A DNA stretch of 64,000 bases from the NCBI GenBank assembly GCA_024220525.1, contig JAMYWO010000141.1, positions 1 through 64,000 on the forward strand. Direction: 5' to 3'. This stretch comes from Cochliopodium minus. Taxonomy: Eukaryota; Discosea; Himatismenida; Cochliopodiidae. Under the pieces are notes generated by a model. That model worked only from the letters and a program-made list of their open reading frames with translations. It did no database searches and was not told where the DNA came from. How positions within the stretch are numbered: the first letter of the stretch is position 1; every line of letters begins with the position of its first letter. Shown here piece after piece: positions 1-11,683 of this stretch. The position numbers were made by a program, and so were the translations under genes.

Positions 1-1250
1 AAATGTCAAGCAAAACTCTCATCCAACAAGAAATCAAAGAAATGCGTGAGAAGATTCAACAGATGTGCAAGAAAATGTTTGAGAAAAGCATGTAAATCTC
101 GTGCTAGAGTTGCATGTACTGGAAAGAAGACTGAAAAAAAATGCAGAACAACAAGATCAAGAAGATGCAGAAAACTTCACTTGAGAAAACAAAGAAAAGT
201 TAACAGAAAGAGACACTCAAAGAAGACAACCAAGAAACATCTCAAGAGACACAACAAGAAGAACACAAAGAGACACACCAAGAAGGTTTCAAAAAAACAC
301 ACCAAGAAACACTCAAAAAAGAACTCTAAGAGACATACCAAGAAAAGACAAACCAAAAGAGTTGTTTTGATCAAAAAGAAAATTTCTGAAAAGAAGTTGA
401 GAAAATCTGCAAAGAGAGCTGCTGTCAGAAAATGTGGAGCTGGAGCAAAAAACAAAGCATGCAGAGTTAAAGCAAGAAAAGCATTCAGAAAGAGAGAAGG
501 AAAGTTCAGAAAAACTTCATTGAAAGCATGTGCTTGCAGAACTAAACTTTCAAAGAAATGTCAAGCAAAACTCTCATCCAACAAGAAATCAAAGAAATGT
601 GTGAGAAGATTCAACAGATGTGCAAGAAAATGTTTGAGAAAAGCATGTAAATCTCGTGCTAGAGTTGCATGTACTGGAAAGAAGACTGAGAAGAAATGCA
701 GAACAACAAGATCAAGAAGATGCAGAAAACTTCACTTGAGAAAACAAAGAAAAGTCAACAGAAAGAGACACTCAAAGAAGACAACCAAGAAACATCTCAA
801 GAGACACAATAAGAAGAACACCAAGAGACATACCAAGAAACATTCAAAAAAGATCTCCAAGAGACATACCAAGAAAAGACAAACCAAAAGAGTTGTTTTG
901 ATCAAAAAGAAAATTTCTGAAAAGAAATTGAGAAAATCTGCAAAGAGAGCTTCTGTCAGAAAATGTGGAGCTGGAGCAAAACATAGAGCATGCAGAGTTA
1001 AAGCAAGAAAAGCATTCAGAAAGAGAGAAAAGACTTTCAGAAAAACTTCATTGAAAGCATGTGCTTGCAGAACTAAACTTTCAAAGAAATGTCAAGCAAA
1101 ACTCTCATCCAACAAGAAATCAAAGAAATGCGTGAGAAGATTCAACAGATGTGCAAGAAAATGCTTGAGAAAAGCATGTAAATCTCGTGCTAGAGTTTCA
1201 TGTACTGGAAAGAAGACTACCGAAAAGAAATGCAGAATAACCAGATCAAG
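1..1250 (+). repeat. Coding tandem repeat, 555 and 531 bp units
   Basis: The 20-base string at position 1 recurs at 556 and 1087. Units one and two are nearly identical at DNA level except for a 24-bp (eight-codon) difference in the His/Lys linker. Unit three diverges after about 1270. The similarity indicates recent duplication or gene conversion inside the gene, and it is also a place where an assembly could collapse or expand. Confidence 0.85.
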
Positions 1251-1956
1251 AAGATGTAGAAAACTTCACTTGAGAAGAAGAGAAAGAAGAAACAGAAAAT
1301 CAAAGAAAGCTGCAAAGAAAGCAAGAAAAGAAAAGAAAGTTGCAAAGAAAGAAAAAAAGGCCATAAAGAAGGCTGAAAGAAAAGCAGAAAAGAAGGCTGA
1401 AAAGAAAGCTGAAAAGAAGGCTGAAAGAAAAGCAGAAAAGAAAGCAGAAAAGAAAGCTGAAAGAAAAGCTGAAAGAAAAGCAGAAAAGAAAGCAGAAAAG
1501 AAAGCTGAAAAGAAAGCTGAAAAGAAAGCAGAAAAGAAAGCAGAAAAGAAAGCTGAAAAGAAGCCTCTTACCGAAACTGAAAAGAAAGAAATCCATGAAC
1601 AATGCCAAAAAATCAAAGAACTCCCACCTCAAGTAATCACCACCTATACCCAAACTATTGCATCTGATAGATGTGGAAATGGAGTTCAAGGAAAAGAATG
1701 CAGAGAAAGAGTTGCTGAATATTCCAAGACCCAAGAAACCCTTTTCAGAGTAAGTGCACTTAAATCTTGCAAATGTGAAAAGACTATCACTTCAACTGAT
1801 GGAGATTCTACCAAAACTGTAGTCAAAAATTGCTCAAATTCTTGCTTGAAAAGAGCATGTAAAATACGTGCATTGAATGAATGTGTAACCCTTTCAGATC
1901 ATACTGCTTGTGTCAACAGGGTTAACGAGAAATGTACCGCTCTTCACCTTAAATAA
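1..1956 (+). CDS. Lys/Arg-rich, Cys-module tandem-repeat protein (5' end off the window)
   Basis: The frame is open from base 1 and runs without an intron to a TAA at 1954-1956, so the N-terminus and any signal peptide lie outside the window. About 652 codons are visible. They contain long tandem units beginning at 1, 556 and 1087 (185 and 177 codons), each built from a cysteine module plus Lys/Arg/His linkers. The module has the spacing C-x3-C-x4-C-x7-C-x8/9-C-x7-C and is preceded by CGxG, CxC and single Cys positions. The last copy (about 1660-1953) keeps every cysteine spacing but is not basic, so it may be closest to the ancestral form. A run of AEKK/AERK repeats links unit three to that copy. 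The function is unknown. Even Cys spacing suggests disulfides and therefore secretion, but this is an inference. Antisense frames over this gene are Phe/Ser-rich shadows. Confidence 0.75.
   Translation, partial: KCQAKLSSNKKSKKCVRRFNRCARKCLRKACKSRARVACTGKKTEKKCRTTRSRRCRKLHLRKQRKVNRKRHSKKTTKKHLKRHNKKNTKRHTKKVSKKHTKKHSKKNSKRHTKKRQTKRVVLIKKKISEKKLRKSAKRAAVRKCGAGAKNKACRVKARKAFRKREGKFRKTSLKACACRTKLSKKCQAKLSSNKKSKKCVRRFNRCARKCLRKACKSRARVACTGKKTEKKCRTTRSRRCRKLHLRKQRKVNRKRHSKKTTKKHLKRHNKKNTKRHTKKHSKKISKRHTKKRQTKRVVLIKKKISEKKLRKSAKRASVRKCGAGAKHRACRVKARKAFRKREKTFRKTSLKACACRTKLSKKCQAKLSSNKKSKKCVRRFNRCARKCLRKACKSRARVSCTGKKTTEKKCRITRSRRCRKLHLRRRERRNRKSKKAAKKARKEKKVAKKEKKAIKKAERKAEKKAEKKAEKKAERKAEKKAEKKAERKAERKAEKKAEKKAEKKAEKKAEKKAEKKAEKKPLTETEKKEIHEQCQKIKELPPQVITTYTQTIASDRCGNGVQGKECRERVAEYSKTQETLFRVSALKSCKCEKTITSTDGDSTKTVVKNCSNSCLKRACKIRALNECVTLSDHTACVNRVNEKCTALHLK
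1366..1563 (+). repeat. AEKK/AERK codon repeat
   Basis: This is a low-complexity run of GCA/GCT-GAA-AAG/AGA-AAG codons encoding about sixteen four-residue Ala-Glu-Lys-Lys units, expected to form a highly charged single alpha-helix. It bridges the basic Cys modules and the non-basic terminal module. Confidence 0.8.
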
Positions 1957-2157
1957 GTGATTTGAAACAATCTTTATAAATAAAATTTTAAAAAAAAAAT
2001 AAAGTTTCCTCAATACAAAAAAAAAAAATATTTTTCTTCCAAAAATTTTTTTGGGAATTATCATTCAAGAATAGAACAGAATAATGACACTTCTTTTTCT
2101 CGAATATATAAAAAAATTTGAAAGAATAATTTTATTTATACAAAAAAGTTTAATAAA

Positions 2158-3399
2158 TTAATTTGATGACAATAAATTTTGATGAAATCTTTCTTCCAAA
2201 GAAGGAGCTTCACGAAAAACGAACAACATTAGAGAAGAAGGGATAATTTCACCAATAAAGTAAAAGAATATATACTTTATCCAAGCAATAGATAGAATTT
2301 CAGAAATAATAAGGGCAATCCCTCTAACAATAAAACAAGTGGTACACACAGTAGAAATAATGGTGATCATCTTCTTTGCATTTCTTGTTTCATAATCTCT
2401 TCCTCTGTGCATTAAATACAATTTAATTCCAAAAGCCAAAAAAGCTGTCCCAATTATTATACACAAAGAAGCAATAACAAAGTTTGTTATTTTTTGTACT
2501 TCATTTCTTTTCTAATAATAAAATTTATCATTATTCATTTAAAAGAACAATTTATTTTTGTTAAATTCACTCAATTTTAATTTTACCTTTTGGAAAACTG
2601 CATAAAAAACAGAGGTAATGGTAAATATGGCTAGAATGGTAGTATTTAAGAAGAAAAAGACCAACTTGGTTCTATTTCGAGGATCATTCAAAAAGTTTAT
2701 GGCCTGTGACCAAAAATACACCAAAATGTTGTATGCCACAAAAAACATTATCATTGGAAATACGTAGAAAATGTATATCAACAAGTTCACTATAATGTTG
2801 GAATCTAGCACATTTTGAAATTTTACAACAAAGTATGCCACCAGTATCATTAGGAAAAATAGAAACCTCACTTTTTTAAAAAATCGTTTTTTACTTGTAA
2901 CAATTTTTTAAAATTTTAATTTTCAAAAAGAATTTTTTTTTTTTTTCTTTTATTGGGAATTTTTTTAATATGGAAATTTAATTATCACATAATTTTGGTG
3001 TTGTTCCATATTTGTCACCTCCACTATTGGTTATTTTTATTTGTGAAGTATTTATTATTTATTTATTTATAAAATTGCAGATTATACGTTGAATTAATCA
3101 TCATTCAGTTTATATAAAATGTGAATTTTTTTTTTTTTCAAACATATTAAAATATTTTTTGATTTATGGCCCATTTATTTGTTCTTACATGCTGTTTGGA
3201 TTGACATTATTGATAGAAAGATTTTAGGTATTGCAAATTCTTCATCTCTTGCATTTCTCATCAGCCTGATGAGATTGATGATGGAGAATAGAAACAATAA
3301 GAGATAGAATCCAGCCAGAATAAAGCTATATATTTTATATACATCCGTAAATAAAGGGATTATTTCAGAGGGAAGCTCTAAATCTGAATTTAAAACCAT
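2158..3399 (-). CDS. THH1/TOM1/TOM3-like seven-helix membrane protein
   Basis: Three exons on the minus strand (3399-3189, 2870-2587, 2511-2158) join in phase to a 282-residue protein. The product is dominated by hydrophobic helices, about seven in total. The last helix reads GEIIPSSLMLFVFREAP, which resembles the C-terminal signature of the plant TOM1/TOM3 and THH1 family (a Pro-Ser-containing helix, then a hydrophobic FxxRxxP end). Length also fits that family (about 290 residues). Plant members sit in the vacuolar or endomembrane system; the role in protists is not established. The intron 3188-2871 is longer than most here. Another GPCR-like family is possible. Gene model good, family call moderate. 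Confidence 0.6.
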
Positions 3400-3633
3400 T
3401 TTTTTTTAATATTTTAAAATGTTTCTGAAATTACAATAATTATTTTTTCAAAACAATTTTCTTTCTTTCAAAAAAAAAAACACCTCCGTATAGAGGTAAC
3501 AAAATTCTAAACTTCCATTGTCTTTTAAAAAATAAAGAAAAAAAATTTGATGAAATAATTGAAAACATTTAAAAGAGAGGCAAAGATTCAACAAAAAAGT
3601 TTCATAAAGATACAATTTAATTTTTCTTTCTAT

Positions 3634-6600
3634 TTAGTTAACGTTCTCCGTGATGGAGTTTATGGTGACTCTGATGAGCAATGCGATTTTAGAAGCTAAG
3701 ACCCTCGAAGATTCCTTTTCAATTTTGCTAGAGAGAGACAACCTTATGAAGCTGATGGCCTCCTGGCAAACGGTGGAAGCGTTTTGGAGAACAGAAAGGT
3801 TCTTTTCGAGGTCATTGCCCAAAGAAACGAAAATGTCACGTGAAAAAACGACAACGTCACAAATGTCGCTGGAGAGGGCTTTATAATCTAATGTGGGCAA
3901 GTTTGAAAATTGTTGAGAAATTGATTTTCCAATGCTAGAAAAGTATTCTGTGACTTTGTTCTTGTCTGTTTTGTTTCGGAGGAGAATCTTCTTATCAAAG
4001 TAATCCAGAAGGATACCCTCGTAAGGTCTTGAGATGTCTTCAAACAGACTTTCGATGTCTTTCAAAGCTTGTCTGGCCGAAGGATTGGAGATGGGTTGTT
4101 CTTTGGGTTTGTTAATTTTGAGGATTTCTTTGAGGATTTTCAAGAATTTGGTTAAATCTGTTTTGCAGCTTCTGATATAGTTCTTGAAGATCTCAAAATT
4201 CTCGGATTGATCCTTGTCCGAAATCAACATCTGATGTTCACATCTCAACAAAAAAGCAAAACTGAAAACGATTTCTTGACTCAAAATGACCAGATCCAAA
4301 CGAACATCCACATTTTCAACGAGAGAACAATCCATCCTCACTGTTTGCAAAACATTGATGAGGGTATCAATGTATCCACTAAGAGTCAACTCGGAAAAAG
4401 ATTTGGGAGAAAGTTTCATTATGAGGTTTTTGGAGAAGAGAGCGACTGTTTTGATAAACTCGGACAAGGTGGAAGAAACAGTTTTGGAAGAGGAATTCTT
4501 CAAGTCTTCGTACATCACCAAAAGTTTGGTAATCTTGGTGGTGAGCAAATCGAAATCGACCACTTTAACTTTGATGTTATCCACAAAATTAGACAAGGAA
4601 GAGATGTTATCCTCCAGCTTTTCTTCGTAAATCATGTAATCAGGTTTCTGTGGCTGCAACTCGATCAACTCTTTGAATTGAAAGAAGATCTCCGTCACTT
4701 TTTCAAAGATGACCATCCCTATTTTGTTGCTTTTTCCACACTCCTTGCTGCTTTTTTCAAATACTTCTACTATCTTATCTCTTTTCTTGTCAAAATTGTT
4801 TGAAATGCTTTCATTTCTTAGTGAGTTTGCCAAAACGTTCAGAAGAGAGGCGATCCCTGTCTTGATTGAAGTGAAGAATATTTTTTCCAAAACTTCTTTT
4901 AGCAGCATCATTGATCCGTTGAACAATGAGAAGCAACTTATGTCGTTTGTGAACAACTTGCTGGATGTCAATAAAATATCTTTAGACAACAAAACAAGTA
5001 AATCTTGTGTATCTTCATTTGTAATTTCTATTGCATTCTTTATTAAAATAAAAATAGAATAAAAAAATTTAAATGAAAAAATAAAAAACAAAAAATAAAA
5101 TAAAAAAAGAAATCAAATCAAATAAAATCAAATAAAATCAAACAAAAAATAAAAATAAAAAATCAAATAAAAAATCAAATAAAAAATAAAACAAAAAAAA
5201 ATGTTTACCTGTGATATTTGAATGAGAGCCTCAACCACTTTGTTTCTCATTTTGAGTTTGATGGTATTGATTTCATTGGGAAAAGTGATCAAGTTGATCA
5301 AGAAAATGGAATCCAAAAGTAAATTCTGAACAGAAAAGTTGGGATTGTTAAGCTTGTTAACAAGTCTCTTGATCTCAGCAAGACGCACTTTGGCGTTGTG
5401 TTGCATCTTTTTGAATTTGTACTCTTGCTCCATCTGTAAAAGTTTCGCTTCCTGCAGGTTTTTTTGTAACAAGTTAATTTTGTCACGAGGAGATTGTCTC
5501 GGAGAAGGGGGAATCATCTTTTCAACAAGAAGTTGGTGTAAAGTGTTTTGAGAGGGCTTTTCTACAACAAGTTCTTTTTCATCTTCAATTTGAGAGGGCT
5601 TTTCAACGAGATGATTATCAGTGGATCCATTCTCATCAATCACTTCATTGCTTATGTCGTTCTCCCCACTACTATCAAAAAGAATGGATTCACTAATGGT
5701 CACACTGTCCACACTCGAAGACGTCCTTGGTTTTTTCTCTTTGATGGATTTTTTGTGTCTGTTTAGAAGATCAACCATTTGAAGTTGTTGAGATCCATTG
5801 TTACCCAAAATTTGTTGTTTCAAAGAAATGGAAGTTTTTGTTTCGATTTTTTCAAGAAGAACAATCATTTTTTTGATGAAAGCCCCTATTTTGTTTCCTC
5901 CTTCTTTGTCCATCTTTATTCCAGCTACGAGCTTGCAGAGACAGTCCAACATTCCAATAAACAAGGTAAGTTCAAAGGATATCTCTTTATTTTCCAAGTT
6001 CAACTTTAAGAGTTGTTTCAGTCTTTTCATCGAATTTTCGGTAGAGTTTTTCATCAACAAGATATCACCCAAAATTTCTCTTTGTTTTTCAACGTTGGTT
6101 ATGTTCATTTTTATACGAGAGATCAATTCATCGAATATTTTTCTTGAGAATTTGAGGGTTTCAATAGAATGATCTTCCCACTCCCCCTCTATATTTTCTT
6201 TGTCAGAAAAGATCTCATCAATTTTGGAGGAAAGCAACATTTTAGCGGAAGATTCCCGAGTCATAACGGTAGAAGGAGTGCTTTTGTTCACTTTAAAAGT
6301 AGACATGTTCTGGTAAGAATATTGCTTGACCATCTCCCCAATAGACTTTTGTTTGAAAAGAGAAGGTGTGCTGCCTCCCTCTCTATTCGTCTCCTTGAGA
6401 GTGTTGGTCATCTTCTTCTTACTCCTCCGCATAATACTACCACGAGTGCTCCTCTTCAACTTCTTGCTGTTTTCCATAATAACCAAACCATAAGTAACAA
6501 TACAATTGATGTCTGGCTTCTCCACAGATGTATCAAAATCTTCCACGTCCAAAAAATTAGGAACACCCAGATTTTCTTCGACAGTTCTAAAGACTGTTTC

Positions 6601-7494
6601 AAAATTTTTTCGATCATCTTTTTTGTCGAGGGATTGTAAGTCTAATAAACTGTTGTTCCAGTTTGCTATTAATGCACACCAACTTATTCCATGATAAAGA
6701 AAGTTGTCTTCTTGGAGGAACTCTTCAGGGATGTCCTTTGTGAATTTGTCGATCTTTTCTCTGAACTTTTTTATGAATAATCTTTTTGATGATATCTCCA
6801 CCCCTTCTGATTTGTTTCGGAGATAGAATGGTTCTATTATGAATCTTTTTATCAATCCCCATATAAAATCCAATATTGATTTTACATCTCCCCCAATCAA
6901 ATCTATTTTATTAAGAAAAATTTGAAGATGAATCAATCTTTGTTTTAGATATAATTTATCTATATTCTATTATTGAATGAATCAAATATCCATCTATTTT
7001 TATATTTCCTTTTATTCATTTGTATATATTAAATTGTGGACTATAATTTCAAATGTATTCGATATATTATTCAAGAAAAATTGAATTATTTTCTTTATTC
7101 ATAATTTTATTACCAAATGCACTGAATGTTTTTTGAGATAATTTTTTATTCTTTTCAAGAAACTTTATGACAAGATTGAGATTCTCTAATTTTTGCATTT
7201 TTGTCTTTGGTTCTTTTATTTTTTTCCCAATCGATCTCCCAGAAAGAACCTCGACCAATTTGATCATCATCAACCCATCATTGAATCCATTTGATATATC
7301 ATCAATGGAACAACCTTTCTTACTCAAATTAAAATTGACCCATTTTAAATAACACTGTATGAAAATAAAAAAATGATCTCAATAAGATTTCTTTGTTAAA
7401 AATTAACTTCTTTTCAGAATAATGTTTAAAAAAGAAAATTATGGACCTTGCATCTCATTTTCAATCGATGTTGAGATATTTTTTCTTCATCCAT
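3634..7494 (-). CDS. Single calponin-homology (CH) domain protein with long helical tail
   Basis: Exons 7494-7447, 7354-7114, 6902-5209 and 5037-3634 join in phase to 1,128 residues. The first two introns fall inside the CH domain, which spans roughly residues 10-115. Diagnostic pieces are KWVNFNLSKKG, FNDGLMMIKLVEVLSG, QKLENLNLVIKFL, and after the splice FDLIGGDVKSILDFIWGLIKRF trimmed to its core DVKSILDFIWGLI. CH domains bind F-actin or serve as signalling modules; a single type-1-like CH resembles the first half of an alpha-actinin/fimbrin pair. The remaining 1,000 residues are Lys/Ser-rich and helical, with a coiled-coil candidate near 5340-5480 (KNLQEAKLLQMEQEYKFKK) and no other domain I recognise. 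The start ATG at 7494 and the donor GTCCAT after exon 1 are the weakest part of the model. Expected to be cytoskeletal. Confidence 0.75.
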
Positions 7495-7745
7495 CTTTGT
7501 GTGGTTAAAATATATAAATCCTCGAGTGGGATTCAAATTTTTTTTTTTTTTTTTTTACATTTGATTTCGTTCAATAAGAATAAAGGGCGAGAATGTGGAG
7601 TTATTTTTTTCAATTTCTTTGATTTTTGAAATATAAATTTGAATTGTAAAAATAAAAGTAATTTATTAATTTGACATTATTTGGAAGAAGGATCTAATTC
7701 ATATAAAACTTCTATCAAAAAGAAGGAAAAGAAAAAAAAAAAAAA

Positions 7746-10670
7746 ATGAAGCTTCTAAAAGGAATTTTTATTTGTGTTTTTTTGTTTGTATTGATCATTA
7801 AAGGTATGGAAAAGAACAAAAATATCTCAATTAAACTTTATCAAAACAAAATTTAACCATCAAAAGATATTTTGCATCAAATACAATTAAAATAAATATA
7901 CAACCATATAAACATTTATAATAAGTACCTCATAAAACAAAATAGAAATCAAATATAAAAAAATTAATATAATTTCTTTGAACCATCGAAAATTATCCTC
8001 AATAAATTAAATAGCCGAAGAACATGAACCAATAAAGAGAAATATAGAAGGAAATGAAATAAAAAAGACAGATGAATACGCAATTCAAGTGAATGAAGGA
8101 GTAGATGTAAATAAATTGGCACAAGAGCACGGATTCAAGAATATGGGAAGAATAGGGAACCTAGATTACTTTCTCTTCAAGAAATTGAAGACTAAAGAGA
8201 GCTTTCCATCCCTCAAAAATTCAGAGGCAATCAAATTCATGGAAAGACAAGTATTAAAAAGAAGATACAAGAGAATAGAGGTTGCTGATCCTTTATTCGC
8301 TCAACAATGGCATCTCCAAAACAATGTGGCAATCAGTATCAAGCCTATGGAGATGTGGGATCAAGGCATCACTGGTGCGAATGTGAGTATCGCCGTTGTG
8401 GATGATGGATTGGAGGTGAATAACAACGATATCCATACCAATTACTTTGCTGAAGGGTCCTGGGATTTCAATTACAACGATAATGATCCCAGTCCTATTG
8501 CTGCTGATTCTCATGGCACAAGTGCTGCAGGATGTGCAGGTAAGAGAAAAAACATAATAAAGTTGGACTGAAGGATATATCTAAAGACTTTATACCATCT
8601 TGAATCTTTTAAAACGATCAAATCCAAAATATAAATTATCTCCTGAGATAAATCTCTTAAATTCATCTTTATTTGAAACTGATTATTATTATTATTATTA
8701 TTTTATAGGTGCTCCTTTGAATAGTGTTTGCGGAGCTGGGTAAATTAAATTTCCTTCCTTTCATTCATTTATAAACAATCAACATTTTTTTATAAAAAAA
8801 ATAAAGAGTTGCTCCAAATGCAAAGTTGAGTGGTATCAGACTCATTGCATTGGACACCACTGGTAAAAAAAAAAGAAAATACAAAGCTACCAATATCAAA
8901 TAAACTAACCTCTTTATACTTTTTTTTAAACAAAAAAATCAGATTCTCTCGAAGGTAAAAAAAATAAAAAAAATTCAAAAAAATTATCAATTTAAAATAA
9001 CAATAATTTAAAAATGAATAATTTAATAAATCAAAATAAATCAATAAAATTATTTTTTGATTATAGCAAGAGCATTGAGCTTCAAAACAGAGTTGAATCA
9101 CATCTTTACAAACTCTTGGGGTCCTTTCGATGACGGAAAGAGATATGAGGGAGCAGGTCCTTTGTTGAGAGCAGCCATGGAACAAAGCGTCAAAGAAGGA
9201 AGAGGAGGAAAGGGTACCATTTACGTTTGGGCTGGTGGAAACGGAAGAAGAGCAAATGATAACTGTAACTACGACGGATATGCTAATCAACGTTACACCA
9301 TTGCTATTGGTGGTAAATTTCTTTTTTCTTTTTTTTTATTTTTAAAAAACTATTTTTCTCATTTTTTCTTTATTTTCTTATTTTTTTTTTTTGATTATAG
9401 CTATCGGAAATAATGGAGTTGTTTCATATTACAGGTAAAATTTTTCCTCAGTTTAAAATTTTCTGATAATTTTATTTTTGATTATTTTTTCTTAATTAAA
9501 CCATAAACTTTTAAAAAAAAAATCTGCCATTATTATTTTTAATACTCAATACTACTCAAGAATAATCAAAAATATTTTTTTTTTAAAAAAAAAATGAAAG
9601 TGAACCATGTGCTTCTTTGGTTGCAGTAGCTCCAAGTTCAGGAGGAACCCAAGGAATAACCACATGCGATCTCAATGGAAGCAGAGGATCAAGCCCCAAC
9701 GACTGCACCAACCGTTTCGGAGGTACTTCCGCCGCAGCTCCTCTCGCAGCGGGTGTCATCGCCTTGATGTTGCAAGCCAACCCCAACTTGTCTTGGAGAG
9801 ATGTTCAACATGTTCTTGCTAAATCTTCCCTCGTTGTTGATGCAAATAATGCTGATTGGTGGACCAATGCTGGTGGTTATAAACATAACCATGACTACGG
9901 GTAAAACACAAAAAAAAAAAAAAATTTTAATTAAATTATTTTTTAATTTAATTTAATTTATTTTAATAGAATTAATTTTTAATTTTTATAATTCATCTTC
10001 CCAAAATTTTTTACTTTTATTTCTTTATTTTTTTCTTTTGTCAGATTTGGGTTGGTGAGTGCTACTAATGCTGTCAACTTTGCGAAATCATGGGTCTCTG
10101 TTCCTGCATATGAAACCTTCGTCTTGCACAACTCCAACATTCAACCAATCAACTCTTCTTCTCAACTCGTTGTTTCTTTCAATGGTTCCGATACCAACAG
10201 CACCATTGATTTCATTGAACATATAGAAAGTAAAAAAGAAATTTTTCAATTTATTTAATATTTACCTTTTTTTTTTTAAAGTTTTTTATTTCTTTATTTT
10301 CATTTTTTGATTTCATATTTGTTTTTTTTTTATTTTTTATTTTTATTTTTATTATTTTATTTTTTATTTCTTTATTTTTCATTTTTTGATTTAATATATT
10401 ATTTTTTTTTTAGTCACTCTTAGACTCACCCATGCACAAAAAGGAAATTTGGCAATCTCACTTAAAAACGCCTTTGGAACAACCAGTAAACTCTCCACTT
10501 TCCACGCAGACACCACTGCTTTCCCTGCGGGTGGTTGGACTTACAGCACTGTTCGTCATTGGGGTGAAGCTGTCGGGCAGAATTGGGATCTAATTTTTGA
10601 AAGCAGATCTCTCTTCCCTGGTTCTTTCTCTTCTGCTGACATCAAGTTTTATGGATACAAAAGAATCTAA
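7746..10670 (+). CDS. Kexin/furin-like proprotein convertase, paralog A
   Basis: Ten exons (7746-7803, 8015-8539, 8709-8739, 8807-8862, 8943-8954, 9067-9312, 9401-9434, 9601-9900, 10045-10229, 10414-10670) join in phase to 567 residues. Residues 1-19 form a signal peptide. A pro-domain begins near 38 and ends in the basic site KRRYKR (101-106), as in furin-type autoprocessing. The S8 catalytic domain follows, with Asp149 (VVDDG), His186 (DSHGT), oxyanion Asn286 (GGNG) and Ser364 ([12 protein letters not shown]). The acidic S1-pocket regions WGPFDDGK and CNYDGY are present, predicting cleavage after basic residues. The C-terminal P domain carries GGWTYSTVRHWGE. There is no membrane helix or Cys-rich region, so the enzyme is probably soluble in the secretory pathway or secreted. 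Exon 5 is only 12 nt and is supported by alignment to the other three paralogs. Confidence 0.88.
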
Positions 10671-10838
10671 AAAAAAGAAAAGAAAAGAAAAAATCATCTT
10701 TTTTTTTTTTTTTGTTTAAATTAAAATAATAAAAACTTCAAATTATTCCTTTAAGTTTTTTACAAAGCAAATTCAAATAAAAGAGAATAATTTTGGTAAA
10801 CAAATTTTTGATTTTGAATAATTTCGTCAAAAAAAAAA

Positions 10839-11515
10839 ATGAAAAAATCCAGATATTTTGTTGTTTTCAAGCCTTTTGGTGTTTTATCCAAATTCAGTTT
10901 GAATTCAACCACCGATATAAATAAGAAATCATTGGGGAGCTTATATAAATTTCCAAAAACATGCTATCCAGTGGGGAGATTGGATGAAAACAGTGAAGGA
11001 TTGCTCATTCTAACAAATGATAAAGGATTGAACGATAGGTTGTTAAATCCAACAAATAATCATAGCAAAACCTATTTGGCACAAGTAGAAGGAGATATAA
11101 CAGAAGAGGCATTAATAAGATTAAGAAATGGAGTTAAGATAAAAGTGGAGAAGGAAGATTATTTGACCAGGCCTTGTGTAGCCGAAAAAGTGAAGGAACC
11201 TGCTGATTTAGCATTAAGAGATCCTCCAATAAGATACACCAAAACAGTTCCAACTTCATGGGTTCAGATAATTCTCAAAGAAGGTAAAAATAGGCAGATA
11301 AGGTATTAATAAAAAAATCAAAACAAGAAATTTAAAATTTTCAATTAAATAAAAGAAAAATGACTTCCTCTGTTAACTTTCCTACTTTGAGATTATTGAG
11401 AATAAAAATAGAGGATTTGGATATCTCAAACATGAAACCAGGGGATGTGAAAGAATTGAGTAAAAACACCATTTATTCCAAACTGAAAATAAAAATAGAG
11501 GACTCATTTGAATAA
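10839..11515 (+). CDS. RsuA/RluE-family pseudouridine synthase
   Basis: Two exons (10839-11302, 11356-11515) give 207 residues. The catalytic block GRLDENSEGLLILTND contains the conserved Asp, and the spliced junction restores the family motif GKNRQIRKMTSSVNFPTLRL. The start reads YFVVFKPFGVLSKF, matching the usual first strand. There is no N-terminal S4 domain, as in bacterial RluE-like enzymes, and no obvious targeting peptide. The enzyme should isomerise one uridine in ribosomal RNA; cytosolic versus organellar substrate cannot be told from sequence. The gene lies 168 bp downstream of convertase A on the same strand. Confidence 0.85.
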
Positions 11516-11683
11516 CAAAAATAATCTCTTTGTATTTATAGCTGGTTTTTTTTCAAAGAATTTAAATCATTTTGTTTCATAAAAATTTTTAAATAAATAA
11601 AATTTTTTTGGAATTGATTATTTTTTTTAATTGAAATAAGAAAATAAGTATTAAATATTCAATTTGATAATTCTTCCCTTTTC

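Noticed and set aside
177-1734. Long antisense frames rich in Phe, Leu and Ser opposite the basic repeat gene
   Set aside because: They are mirror images of Lys/Glu codon repeats; no starts, composition or domains support them.
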